Origin: Pseudomonas fluorescens
Lineage (GTDB): Bacteria; Pseudomonadota; Gammaproteobacteria; Pseudomonadales; Pseudomonadaceae
Length of the DNA: 64,000 bases
NCBI RefSeq assembly: GCF_001648775.1
Contig: NZ_LVEJ01000023.1
Location: 293,731 to 357,730, forward strand
Direction of reading: 5' to 3'
A model generated the notes under the pieces. The model was not told the DNA's origin, searched no databases, and saw nothing but the letters and a program-made list of their open reading frames with translations. Positions within the stretch are counted from its first letter, which is position 1, and the number at the start of each line of letters is the position of its first letter. The position numbers and the translations under genes were made by a program. Below, piece after piece: positions 48,095-56,026 of the stretch.

Positions 48095-49708
48095 ATGTTA
48101 CGAATCACTGAACTCAAGCTGCCAATCGACCATCCCGAAGAAGACCTGCGCCCTGCCATCGTGCAGCGCCTGGGCATCGCCAGCGATGATTTGCTCGATT
48201 TCACCTTGTTCAAGCGCAGCTACGACGCGCGCAAAAAGTCCTCCGAACTGTGCTTCATCTACACCATCGACCTCAGCGTGCGCGACGAGGCCAAGGTGTT
48301 GGGCAAGTTCGCCGAAGACCGTAACGTCAACGTGGCGCCGGATGTCAGCTACAAATTCGTCGGCCAGGCGCCAAGCGACCTGAGCCAGCGCCCGATCGTC
48401 GTCGGTTTCGGCCCGTGCGGCATCTTCGCCGGCCTGCTGCTGGCACAAATGGGCTTCAAGCCGATCGTCCTCGAACGCGGCACCGAAGTGCGTCAGCGCA
48501 CCAAGGACACCTGGGGCCTGTGGCGTAAAAGCGTGCTCAACCCCGAGTCCAACGTGCAGTTCGGCGAAGGCGGCGCGGGCACGTTCTCCGACGGCAAGCT
48601 GTACAGCCAGATCAAGGATCCGAAGTTCCTTGGCCGCAAAGTCCTGCACGAGTTCGTCAAGGCCGGCGCCCCGGAAGAAATCCTCTACGTCAGCAAGCCG
48701 CACATTGGTACGTTCCGTCTGACCGGCATGGTTGAAAACATGCGCGAGCAGATCCGCGAACTCGGCGGCGAAGTGCGCTTCCAGGAACGCGTCACCGACG
48801 TGCTGATCGAAGATGGCCAACTGGTCGGCGTACAACTGGCCAGCGGCGAAACCCTGCATTCGAAACATGTGGTTCTGGCCCTCGGCCACAGCGCCCGCGA
48901 CACCTTCCGCATGCTCCACAGCCGTGGCGTGTTCATGGAAGCCAAGCCGTTTTCGGTGGGTTTCCGTATCGAACACCCACAATCGCTGATCGACCGCGCG
49001 CGTCTGGGCAAATACGCCGGCCATCCGAAACTGGGCGCCGCCGACTACAAACTGGTGCACCACGCCAAGAACGGCCGTTCGGTCTACAGCTTCTGCATGT
49101 GCCCGGGCGGCACCGTGGTGGCGGCGACTTCCGAGCCGAACCGCGTGGTCACCAACGGCATGAGCCAGTACTCGCGTAACGAGCGCAACGCCAACTCCGG
49201 CATCGTCGTTGGCATTACCCCGGAAGTCGATTATCCCGGCGGCCCGTTGGCGGGGATCGAGTTGCAGGAGCGTCTGGAGTCTCACGCGTTCATCCTTGGC
49301 GGCAGCGATTACAAAGCACCGGCGCAGTTGGTGGGCGACTTCATCAACGACATTCCTTCGACCGAACTGGGCGAAGTCGAGCCGTCTTACAAACCGGGCG
49401 TGGCGCTGGGCGATCTGTCCCTGGCATTGCCGGAATTTGCGATTGAAGCGATTCGTGAAGCGCTGCCGGCGTTCGAGAAGCAGATTCGCGGTTACTCGCT
49501 GCACGATGCAGTGTTGACCGGGATCGAGACGCGCACTTCGTCGCCGCTGCGCATTACGCGGAACGAGACGCTGCAGAGCATGAACGTGAAAGGCCTGTTC
49601 CCGGCCGGTGAAGGCGCGGGTTATGCGGGCGGGATTCTGTCGGCGGGTGTGGACGGGATTCGCATCGCAGAAGCCGTGGCGCGCGATATCCTCGGCCTCG
49701 AAGCCTGA
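48095..49708 (+). CDS. FAD-dependent dehydrogenase (uncharacterised, COG2509-like)
   Basis: A 537-residue cytoplasmic flavoprotein. The N-terminal 100 residues form a small domain (ITELKLPIDHPEEDLRPAIV), followed by the FAD-binding VVGFGPCGIFAGLLLAQMG near residue 104 and GEGGAGTFSDGKLYSQIKDP near residue 160. YSFCMCPGGTVVAATSEPN carries a conserved CxC-like pair near residue 340. The C-terminal LFPAGEGAGYAGGILSAGVD closes the FAD site. The family is widespread but has no proven substrate. Start ATG at 48095 (MLRITELKLP). Confidence 0.88.
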   Translation: MLRITELKLPIDHPEEDLRPAIVQRLGIASDDLLDFTLFKRSYDARKKSSELCFIYTIDLSVRDEAKVLGKFAEDRNVNVAPDVSYKFVGQAPSDLSQRPIVVGFGPCGIFAGLLLAQMGFKPIVLERGTEVRQRTKDTWGLWRKSVLNPESNVQFGEGGAGTFSDGKLYSQIKDPKFLGRKVLHEFVKAGAPEEILYVSKPHIGTFRLTGMVENMREQIRELGGEVRFQERVTDVLIEDGQLVGVQLASGETLHSKHVVLALGHSARDTFRMLHSRGVFMEAKPFSVGFRIEHPQSLIDRARLGKYAGHPKLGAADYKLVHHAKNGRSVYSFCMCPGGTVVAATSEPNRVVTNGMSQYSRNERNANSGIVVGITPEVDYPGGPLAGIELQERLESHAFILGGSDYKAPAQLVGDFINDIPSTELGEVEPSYKPGVALGDLSLALPEFAIEAIREALPAFEKQIRGYSLHDAVLTGIETRTSSPLRITRNETLQSMNVKGLFPAGEGAGYAGGILSAGVDGIRIAEAVARDILGLEA

Positions 49709-49737
49709 TCAGCATTAGCTGACCCAATACAAAACCC

Positions 49738-49828
49738 TGTGGGAGCGAGCCTGCTCGCGAAAGCGGTATTTCAGACAACAATGATGTTGAATGAGATGCC
49801 CCCTTCGCGAGCAGGCTCGCTCCCACAT
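49738..49828. repeat. Inverted REP pair (REPIN-like) 8
   Basis: Inverted REP cores about 45 nt apart, between the FAD enzyme and the convergent PLP enzyme gene. Confidence 0.88.
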
Positions 49829-49846
49829 TGGTTTTTGTATTCAGCT

Positions 49847-50941
49847 TCAGATATTGGCGCGCAGGATTGAAGTCGGCAGCGGCTCACCGCGCTCGGCACT
49901 CGCTGCCACTGCGTCGATCAACCCACTCAACTCATACCCCTGCGCCTGCAACCAATCCTGATCGTAATACGTGTCGGCATATCGCTCGCCGCCATCGCAC
50001 AGAATCGCCACGATCGACCCCGACTCCCCCGCCGCTTTCATCTGCTGCGCCGCCATCAGCGCACCAATCAGATTGGTCCCGCTCGACCCGCCGACATGCC
50101 GTCCCAGACGCTGCGCCAGATAATGCATGGCCGCCAGCGACAAGGCATCGGGCACCTTGACCATCGCATCGATCACCTTGGGCAGAAACGACGCTTCAAC
50201 GCGCGGCCGGCCAATGCCTTCAATGCGCGAGCCGCAATCCAGGCGCAGACTCGCATCACCGGTCTGGTAAAAATCGAAGAACACCGAACGCTCGGCATCG
50301 GCGCACAACACGCGGGTGCAATGCTGGCGATAGCGCACGTAACGGCCGAGCGTCGCGGTGGTGCCGCCGGTGCCGGGGCTGGAAATCAGCCAGCTCGGTT
50401 CCGGGTGTTTCTCGTAGCGCATCTGCTGGAAAATCGATTCGGCGATGTTGTTGTTCGCGCGCCAGTCGGTGGCGCGTTCGGCGTAGGTGAACTGGTCGAT
50501 GAAGTGGCCGCCATGCTCGCGGGCCAGGCGCTCGGATTCGGCGTAGATCTGCGTCGGATCCTTCACCAGATGGCTCTGGCCACCGTAGAAGGCGATCTGC
50601 GCGATCTTCTCTTTGGAGGTGGTCGCCGGCATCACCGCAATGAACGGCAATCCGAGCATCCGCGCGAAATACGCTTCGGAAATCGCCGTCGAACCGCTCG
50701 ACGCCTCGATTACCGGAGCGCCCGGTTTCAACCAGCCGTTACACAACGCGTAGAGAAACAGTGAACGCGCCAGGCGATGTTTAAGGCTGCCGGTCGGATG
50801 ACTGGACTCATCCTTGAAATACAACTCGATGCCCGCAAAACCCGGCAACGGCAAAGGGATCAGGTGGGTGTCGGCGCTGCGCTGAAAATCCGCCTCAATA
50901 ATGCGGATAGCTTCGCGGGCCCACTGTCGGTTGTCGCTCAT
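49847..50941 (-). CDS. PLP-dependent cysteine synthase family protein (Cds1-like)
   Basis: A 364-residue fold-type II PLP enzyme. The Schiff-base Lys is in SSHPTGSLKHRLARSL (near residue 54), the substrate loop is IEASSGSTAISEAYFA, and the PLP-phosphate loop is SSPGTGGTTATLGRY. It is longer than CysK/CysM and lacks their exact substrate loop, fitting the Cds1-like L-cysteine desulfhydrase group; the reaction is inferred. It stands alone, divergent from nhaA across a 250-nt gap. Confidence 0.85.
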   Translation of the reverse strand: MSDNRQWAREAIRIIEADFQRSADTHLIPLPLPGFAGIELYFKDESSHPTGSLKHRLARSLFLYALCNGWLKPGAPVIEASSGSTAISEAYFARMLGLPFIAVMPATTSKEKIAQIAFYGGQSHLVKDPTQIYAESERLAREHGGHFIDQFTYAERATDWRANNNIAESIFQQMRYEKHPEPSWLISSPGTGGTTATLGRYVRYRQHCTRVLCADAERSVFFDFYQTGDASLRLDCGSRIEGIGRPRVEASFLPKVIDAMVKVPDALSLAAMHYLAQRLGRHVGGSSGTNLIGALMAAQQMKAAGESGSIVAILCDGGERYADTYYDQDWLQAQGYELSGLIDAVAASAERGEPLPTSILRANI

Positions 50942-51191
50942 GGTGAGGGTTCTCGTTGAATCGGCAGGAGATGAGTCTGTTCAAAAGGCTCACTCATCAG
51001 CTTAGGAAAAAACCTACAGCGCGCACAGATACAGCTGAGTCTCAATATGTCAGGCAACTGCTAGGCTCAGCGTGGCTTGGGCTAGACGCCTTGTAACGAC
51101 ATATAACAAAAAAGAATATAACTTTTGTTTTAACAACTAACAGTACGGGTTAGGGTGTCCCACCTTTTTGACGATTCGATGGAGAGCGACC

Positions 51192-52379
51192 TTGCCTCTG
51201 CGTAGCACTTTCACGCGTTTCTTTCAGTTGGAAGCTGCCAGCGGTCTGTTATTGATCGCTGCGGCCATCCTGGCGCTGATTATCAACAACTCGCCACTGT
51301 CGTGGCTGTATACCGGCCTGCTCGACACCCCGGTGGTGGCGCAGATCGGTGCGTTGAAAATCGCTAAACCCCTGCTGCTGTGGATCAACGACGGTCTGAT
51401 GGCGATGTTCTTCCTGCTTATCGGCCTGGAAGTGAAGCGCGAAGTCCTCGACGGCCAACTGTCAAAGCCCTCGCAAATCGTCCTGCCCGGCGCGGCAGCG
51501 ATCGGCGGCATGCTGGTACCGGCGCTGATCTACTGGTTCCTCAACCGTGACAACCCGGCAGCCCTTGATGGCTGGGCGATTCCGACCGCGACCGACATCG
51601 CCTTCGCCCTCGGCGTATTGGCCTTGCTCGGCAAGCGTGTGCCGGTATCGCTGAAACTGTTCCTGATGACCCTGGCGATCATCGATGACCTCGGTGCCAT
51701 CGTGATCATCGCGATCTTCTATTCCGGCGAACTCTCGACCCTGTCGCTGGGCCTCGCGGCAGCGTGCATCGCCGCGCTGGTGGCGATGAACCGGCTCGGG
51801 GTGGTCAAACTTGGGCCCTACATGATCATCGGTCTGATCCTCTGGGTTTGTGTACTCAAAAGCGGAGTGCACGCGACGCTGGCCGGCGTGACGTTGGCCT
51901 TCTGCATCCCGCTGCGCACGAAAAACGCCGAGCCGTCGCCGCTGCTGACCCTCGAACATGCGCTGCACCCGTGGGTGGCCTACGGCATTCTGCCGCTGTT
52001 CGCCTTCGCCAACGCCGGCCTGTCGCTGACCGGTGTGACCGTAGAAAGCTTCACCCATCACGTGCCGATGGGCATTGCGGTCGGCCTGCTGCTGGGCAAG
52101 ACCGTCGGTGTGTTCGGTCTGACCTGGCTCGCGGTCAAAACCGGCATCGCCGCCCTGCCCCAAGGCGCCAACTGGGGCCAGGTCATGGGCGTAGCGATCC
52201 TCTGCGGCATCGGCTTCACCATGAGCCTGTTCGTCGGTTCGCTGGCCTTTGAGCCCGGCGTGAGCGACTACGCCGGGATGGACCGGATGGGCATTTTGAC
52301 CGGCTCGATTCTGGCGGCGTTGATTGGTTATGCGGTGACGGCGGCGGCGAGTCGCCGGAGCACTCTGCAAAACGTCTGA
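51192..52379 (+). CDS. nhaA: Na+/H+ antiporter NhaA
   Basis: A 395-residue inner-membrane antiporter that expels Na+ or Li+ in exchange for protons. The two functional Asp residues are in LAIIDDLGAIVIIAIFYS, the assembly region in WAIPTATDIAFALGVLALLG, and the C-terminal helices in ILCGIGFTMSLFVGSLAF. The start is the TTG at 51192 (PLRSTFTRFFQLE), since GGAGAGCGACC lies just before it; an earlier TTG at 51168 has no ribosome site. Length fits E. coli NhaA (388). A hairpin follows at 52399. Confidence 0.95.
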   Translation: MPLRSTFTRFFQLEAASGLLLIAAAILALIINNSPLSWLYTGLLDTPVVAQIGALKIAKPLLLWINDGLMAMFFLLIGLEVKREVLDGQLSKPSQIVLPGAAAIGGMLVPALIYWFLNRDNPAALDGWAIPTATDIAFALGVLALLGKRVPVSLKLFLMTLAIIDDLGAIVIIAIFYSGELSTLSLGLAAACIAALVAMNRLGVVKLGPYMIIGLILWVCVLKSGVHATLAGVTLAFCIPLRTKNAEPSPLLTLEHALHPWVAYGILPLFAFANAGLSLTGVTVESFTHHVPMGIAVGLLLGKTVGVFGLTWLAVKTGIAALPQGANWGQVMGVAILCGIGFTMSLFVGSLAFEPGVSDYAGMDRMGILTGSILAALIGYAVTAAASRRSTLQNV

Positions 52380-52398
52380 AACGCTTCATAGAAAATCA

Positions 52399-52422
52399 AA
52401 GCCCTTCTCTAGAGAGGGGCTT
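52399..52422 (+). terminator. Terminator-like hairpin after nhaA
   Basis: AAGCCCTTCTCT pairs with AGAGAGGGGCTT except for one G-T wobble; no strong T run follows, so termination may be partial. Confidence 0.5.
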
Positions 52423-52460
52423 GGCTCTGAACCTTCTCAGCACCGTTTCCGGAGTCACCT

Positions 52461-52730
52461 ATGTCACGTAAAGCAGAAAAACACCCAATGACGGACGATC
52501 AGATTTCCGTTCAGGAATCGCGGATTCCTGAGATCGCTCGGAAGGCATTCAGCAACGCTTATAAGATTGCGCTCGCCAATGGCGCTGCAGTCCTCGTGGC
52601 TAAAGGTGGTCACCTGTTTGAAGTGACAGCCGAGAGCTCTGTTGCTATGCGCGCACTCGGTGACTACGGAAACCTGAAACGCGGAACTCGCCTGCACATC
52701 AACAAATCCTTAAAACAGGTTACTTGTTGA
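52461..52730 (+). CDS. Small protein of unknown function
   Basis: An 89-residue basic protein (MSRKAEKHPMTDDQISVQES; ending KRGTRLHINKSLKQVTC). The middle (IARKAFSNAYKIALANGAAVLVAKGGHLFEVTA) could form a helix followed by two strands. GGAG lies 6 nt before the ATG. Lower GC than the neighbours and its place just before a pyocin gene suggest a shared acquired segment. No family recognised; it is too small and unlike known immunity proteins to be assigned as one. Confidence 0.65.
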   Translation: MSRKAEKHPMTDDQISVQESRIPEIARKAFSNAYKIALANGAAVLVAKGGHLFEVTAESSVAMRALGDYGNLKRGTRLHINKSLKQVTC

Positions 52731-52892
52731 GCACACCGAGAATATGGATAGTCGCAGGCCGAACGACTCAGGAAAAAGACTTCAATCAAAAAATCCCCCC
52801 ACGTTTGCTTGGAATTGATACACAGCGACTAATCCCCACGTCGTTAGAGACGCGTCCTACAGCCACCATTTTCCTGCTTCGTTAACGTTGCG

Positions 52893-52912
52893 CAGCCCTT
52901 TGCGAAGGGCTG
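52893..52912 (+). promoter_or_regulatory. Hairpin in the leader of the pyocin gene
   Basis: CAGCCCTT and AAGGGCTG form a perfect 8-bp stem with a 4-nt loop, 27 nt before the pyocin GTG. It has no T run, so it is more likely a leader structure than a terminator. Confidence 0.45.
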
Positions 52913-52938
52913 TCGATGGATGAACGAAAGGACGATCA

Positions 52939-54132
52939 GTGGCTGGCAACAAGGACATTCCCCGGGTTCAAAACCCACCGCAAGGCGACGGGCATCACGT
53001 CACTTACCGCTACATGTCGGCCACTGAACTGGCCGAACGCGACGCCAGACAAAACGCTTACGACGCCATGCTGGCGCGGCAGGAGGCTTTCGAGCGCAGC
53101 CGTGAGGTAGCGGTCAAAAAAGCCGATCCCATTCGGGCTGGCTGTGTATTTGCCAAATCCTGCAAATTGCCGGATGCGATCATCGATTACTCCAATCCTT
53201 CGGGGATGGTGCCGACCGACAGCCTGAAGGATTACGGCGACCTGATCCTGCTGGGCGCGCGGGAGGCTGATGAAAGCGGCGGCGTCCCTCTCAAGAAAAT
53301 CGGTGCAGCAGCCATTCCGGCCGGGTTTGGCAGTCTGGCGTTGGCGGGTTCGGTGTTTGAAACACTGCCCGCTGCTGTATCAAGCGCGGCTGTTGCACCT
53401 TTGGTTGGTTTGGTTGCGCTGTTCATGCCCTCGAGTCTTGGTGACAGCGCGCTCTATACCGACGATCAACTGCGTGGACTTGAACAGGCGCGAACCCGTG
53501 TTCGACTGAGGATCGAACAGCAGGCCGACGGCAGCCTGAAGGGCTACGGCTTCTACACCGGCAAGAATCGCGATTGGGAAATGGTTGATGTCGTGCAGTT
53601 CAAGTTGCGTGACAGCCAGTTCATTGCTGACTTGGGCGAAGGTGTGGAACTGATCTGGACGCCGGCTGTGGATGGCTCCGACATCCTCGGCATCCCCGCG
53701 CTGGAGGCTGCACCGCAAGCGCCGCATATCTGGGTGTATCCGCCGACGAGAGCGGCGGATGGAATTCTGGTAAATCCGGTTTATCCGCCGGATTATCGGG
53801 ATTTTATTCTAGTGTTTCCACCAGGCTCATTGGTTCGGCCGATTTATATCGTTGTCAGTCGGGCTAGAGACCACGCTTACTACGGCCACCCAAAAACACT
53901 TCCTGCGTTCCCCGATGCGATTAGAGTGAAGTCAAAGTCATCGGTTCAAGGTGGCGGAAAGCAGCGAGCACGCTGGGTCGACCGCAAAGGTCGAATATAT
54001 GAGTGGGATTACAAAAGTAATGCTGTAGAAAAATACGACAAACTGGGAACGACTCATTTGGGTGAGTTCAATCACCTGACAGGTGAACAAACCGGGCCAG
54101 CAGAGCCAGATAGAAAAACCTCGAGAAATTAA
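52939..54132 (+). CDS. S-type pyocin with colicin E3-like ribosomal RNase end
   Basis: A 397-residue bacteriocin. The N-terminal region (1-115) has no recognised receptor domain. A hydrophobic, Ala-rich stretch (118-170) and the following region to about 310 fit the S-pyocin translocation domain. The C-terminus (about 336-397) reads GGGKQRARWVDRKGRIYEWD, then NAVEKY and THLGEFNHLTGEQTGPAEPD, clearly the colicin E3/cloacin 16S rRNA nuclease fold. Of the E3 catalytic residues, Asp357 and Glu364 (and probably Arg392) are kept, but the His is Ser360. The start is a GTG with AAGGAC upstream. The immunity gene follows after 10 nt. Confidence 0.85.
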   Translation: MAGNKDIPRVQNPPQGDGHHVTYRYMSATELAERDARQNAYDAMLARQEAFERSREVAVKKADPIRAGCVFAKSCKLPDAIIDYSNPSGMVPTDSLKDYGDLILLGAREADESGGVPLKKIGAAAIPAGFGSLALAGSVFETLPAAVSSAAVAPLVGLVALFMPSSLGDSALYTDDQLRGLEQARTRVRLRIEQQADGSLKGYGFYTGKNRDWEMVDVVQFKLRDSQFIADLGEGVELIWTPAVDGSDILGIPALEAAPQAPHIWVYPPTRAADGILVNPVYPPDYRDFILVFPPGSLVRPIYIVVSRARDHAYYGHPKTLPAFPDAIRVKSKSSVQGGGKQRARWVDRKGRIYEWDYKSNAVEKYDKLGTTHLGEFNHLTGEQTGPAEPDRKTSRN

Positions 54133-54142
54133 GGACTGACAT

Positions 54143-54394
54143 ATGCTCTACCTTTCCATAACCGGCTTCTATCCTGATGACGTCCAAGATAATTCAATGC
54201 AATTCGAGCTGGACGTCACCGGCAGCGAAATGAATGAAAAGGTCGCACAACTGATCGAGTCCAAGCCCTTGAACGAACTGGAGCCCGGCGAGTTAATGTT
54301 GAGCTCGGATCAGATAACTGCGCTGGAAGTTCTTCTTAACGTTAGCTTCCCGAAGGGACTAGAGTACTTCATGGGAACATGCGCCGATTATTGA
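54143..54394 (+). CDS. Probable pyocin immunity protein (pyocin S6 immunity type)
   Basis: An 83-residue acidic protein (MLYLSITGFYPDDVQDNSMQ; LSSDQITALEVLL; FPKGLEYFMGTCADY). Acidic charge, size and the place 10 nt after the nuclease gene fit an immunity protein that binds and blocks the basic RNase domain. The layout resembles the S6-type immunity family better than classical colicin E3 immunity. It should neutralise its own cell's pyocin. A terminator follows. Confidence 0.72.
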   Translation: MLYLSITGFYPDDVQDNSMQFELDVTGSEMNEKVAQLIESKPLNELEPGELMLSSDQITALEVLLNVSFPKGLEYFMGTCADY

Positions 54395-54414
54395 CTCACC
54401 TCGCTGTAAGCAAT

Positions 54415-54451
54415 AAAAAACCCCCGACCAGTCACCTGATCGGGGTTTTTC
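54415..54451. terminator. Terminator after the immunity gene, probably bidirectional
   Basis: CCCCGA pairs with TCGGGG, extended by CAG and CTG across one mismatch, with A and T runs on the two sides. It serves the pyocin pair and the convergent slyB-like gene. Confidence 0.85.
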
Positions 54452-54468
54452 TTTACCCTGAATTCCGC

Positions 54469-54933
54469 TTAGTGCGAAACGCGGCTGGTCCCGCCAACGG
54501 TGGAGATGCGCACGCGTTCGCCAACGCGGAACACTTCGTTCTCCTGAACCTGCTGCACATAGGCACGCATGCTGCCGTCGTCTTCACGCACGGTGATTTC
54601 CACGCCTTGGGTACGGGTCAGACCTTCTTCGGTTGCCGAACCGATCAGGCCGCCCGCCACTGCACCGATGACCGCAGCAACGATGCTGCCCTTGCCGCCG
54701 CCGATGGCGCTGCCGCCGACGCCACCCACCGCTGCACCGGCGATACCGCCGATCGGGGTTTTGGTGCCTTCGATTTTGACCGGACGCAGGGATTCGATGG
54801 TGCCCATGCGAATCGTCTGCACGCGACGCGCTTCGTCACGGGAGTAGGAGTCACCGGTCAGGCTCGATTGGCAGCCGGTAAGCAACATCGCCATCGTGGA
54901 AAAGGAAGCAACCAGCAGAACAGACTTACGCAT
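54469..54933 (-). CDS. slyB: Outer-membrane lipoprotein with glycine zipper (SlyB/Pcp-like)
   Basis: A 154-residue lipoprotein: signal with lipobox LTGC (Cys21), the segment YSRDEARRVQTIRMGTIESL, a glycine-zipper membrane region (GAAVGGVGGSAIGGGKGS and AAVIGAVAGGLIGSATEE), and a C-terminal domain with ITVREDDGSMRAYVQ. SlyB helps keep the outer membrane stable under stress. Start ATG at 54933 with GGAGTTGATGCT upstream; the longer frame adds 19 codons without a signal. Confidence 0.9.
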   Translation of the reverse strand: MRKSVLLVASFSTMAMLLTGCQSSLTGDSYSRDEARRVQTIRMGTIESLRPVKIEGTKTPIGGIAGAAVGGVGGSAIGGGKGSIVAAVIGAVAGGLIGSATEEGLTRTQGVEITVREDDGSMRAYVQQVQENEVFRVGERVRISTVGGTSRVSH

Positions 54934-55112
54934 AGCATCAACTCCAAAGGAACATATATTCATTAAACTCCGCTGCTTGACGCCTGTCACGACGCAGCCC
55001 GGATAAATTGGCTTTCATTCAGGCGCGGTACAGACGCCCGCAGCTTTCCCTGACATAGCCCCTACAGTAGCGCCAAATGACCGATTCTGCGCCACTGACA
55101 CCAAGGATTTTC

Positions 55113-55349
55113 ATGGATTACTTCATCATCGTCGTCACCACTGTCGCCGGTTTGTACTTCCACGGGTGGTTGTACGTGCGGATCAAACGCTGGATGGATC
55201 GCGATCTGGCGTTGTCGCTGGCCGGCAAGGACGAAGACAAACGCGCCTTCATGCTCGAACAGTTGGCGAACGCGCAGGCGCGGAAAATCAAGCGCCGGGA
55301 TCTGCCGAAGTGGCTTGAGGCCGCTGCGGCAGGCTATCCCGCTCGGTAG
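55113..55349 (+). CDS. Small membrane-anchored protein of unknown function
   Basis: A 78-residue protein with one N-terminal membrane segment (MDYFIIVVTTVAGLYFHGWL) and a basic cytoplasmic part (VRIKRWMDRDLALSLAGKDE, ending RKIKRRDLPKWLEAAAAGYP). AAGGA lies 5 nt before the ATG at 55113. It resembles conserved small proteins next to pdxH in pseudomonads, with no known role. It runs convergently toward pdxH, 5 nt apart. Confidence 0.75.
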   Translation: MDYFIIVVTTVAGLYFHGWLYVRIKRWMDRDLALSLAGKDEDKRAFMLEQLANAQARKIKRRDLPKWLEAAAAGYPAR

Positions 55350-55354
55350 ACTGC

Positions 55355-56002
55355 TTAGGGTGCCAGACGTTCAAGAATCCAGTCGGCGCCCTGCACACGG
55401 TAGTTGAGGCGATCGTGCAGACGGCTCGGACGGCCCTGCCAGAACTCGATGCGCTCAGGCAGCAAACGGTAACCGCCCCAGTGTTCCGGGCAGTCGGGTT
55501 GCGTGTCGGAGAAACGCTGCTCGGTGGCCTTGAGCAAGTCTTCCAGCTCAGCGCGCCCGTTGATCACCCGGCTCTGCGGTGATGCCCAGGCGCCGAGGCG
55601 GCTGCCCAGTGGCCGCACCTGATAATACGCATCGGACTCTTCAGGCGTGACCTTCACTACCCGCCCTTCGATGCGCACCTGACGCTCGAGGGTTGGCCAG
55701 AAGAAGGTCATCGCGGCAAACGGGTTGGCCGCCAGGTGCTGGCCCTTGGCGCTGTCGTAATTGGTGAAGAAGGTGAAGCCCTGCTCGTCCAGGCCTTTGA
55801 GCAGCAGAATGCGACAGTGCGGTCGCCCATCCTTGTCGACCGTGGCCAGGGTCATGGCGTTGGCTTCCACCGGTGCCTGTTCGGTTTTCACCGCGTCAGC
55901 GAACCATTGGTGGAACAGCGCAAACGGCTCGGCCGGGGCTTGCGCCTCCGTCAAACCATCCCGGGTGTAATCACGACGCATATCTGCCAGAGCCTGGGTC
56001 AT
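55355..56002 (-). CDS. pdxH: Pyridoxamine 5'-phosphate oxidase
   Basis: A 215-residue FMN enzyme that oxidises pyridoxamine or pyridoxine 5'-phosphate to pyridoxal phosphate. Typical parts: AMTLATVDKDGRPHCRILLLKG (FMN site), the VRIEGRVVKVTPEESDAYY stretch, SRLGAWASPQS and the C-terminal substrate-binding RIEFWQGRPSRLHDRL. AGGAATGCGCC precedes the ATG. It lies just downstream of the OmpA-domain gene. Confidence 0.96.
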   Translation of the reverse strand: MTQALADMRRDYTRDGLTEAQAPAEPFALFHQWFADAVKTEQAPVEANAMTLATVDKDGRPHCRILLLKGLDEQGFTFFTNYDSAKGQHLAANPFAAMTFFWPTLERQVRIEGRVVKVTPEESDAYYQVRPLGSRLGAWASPQSRVINGRAELEDLLKATEQRFSDTQPDCPEHWGGYRLLPERIEFWQGRPSRLHDRLNYRVQGADWILERLAP

Positions 56003-56026
56003 GGCGCATTCCTTTTCGTTAGCGGA

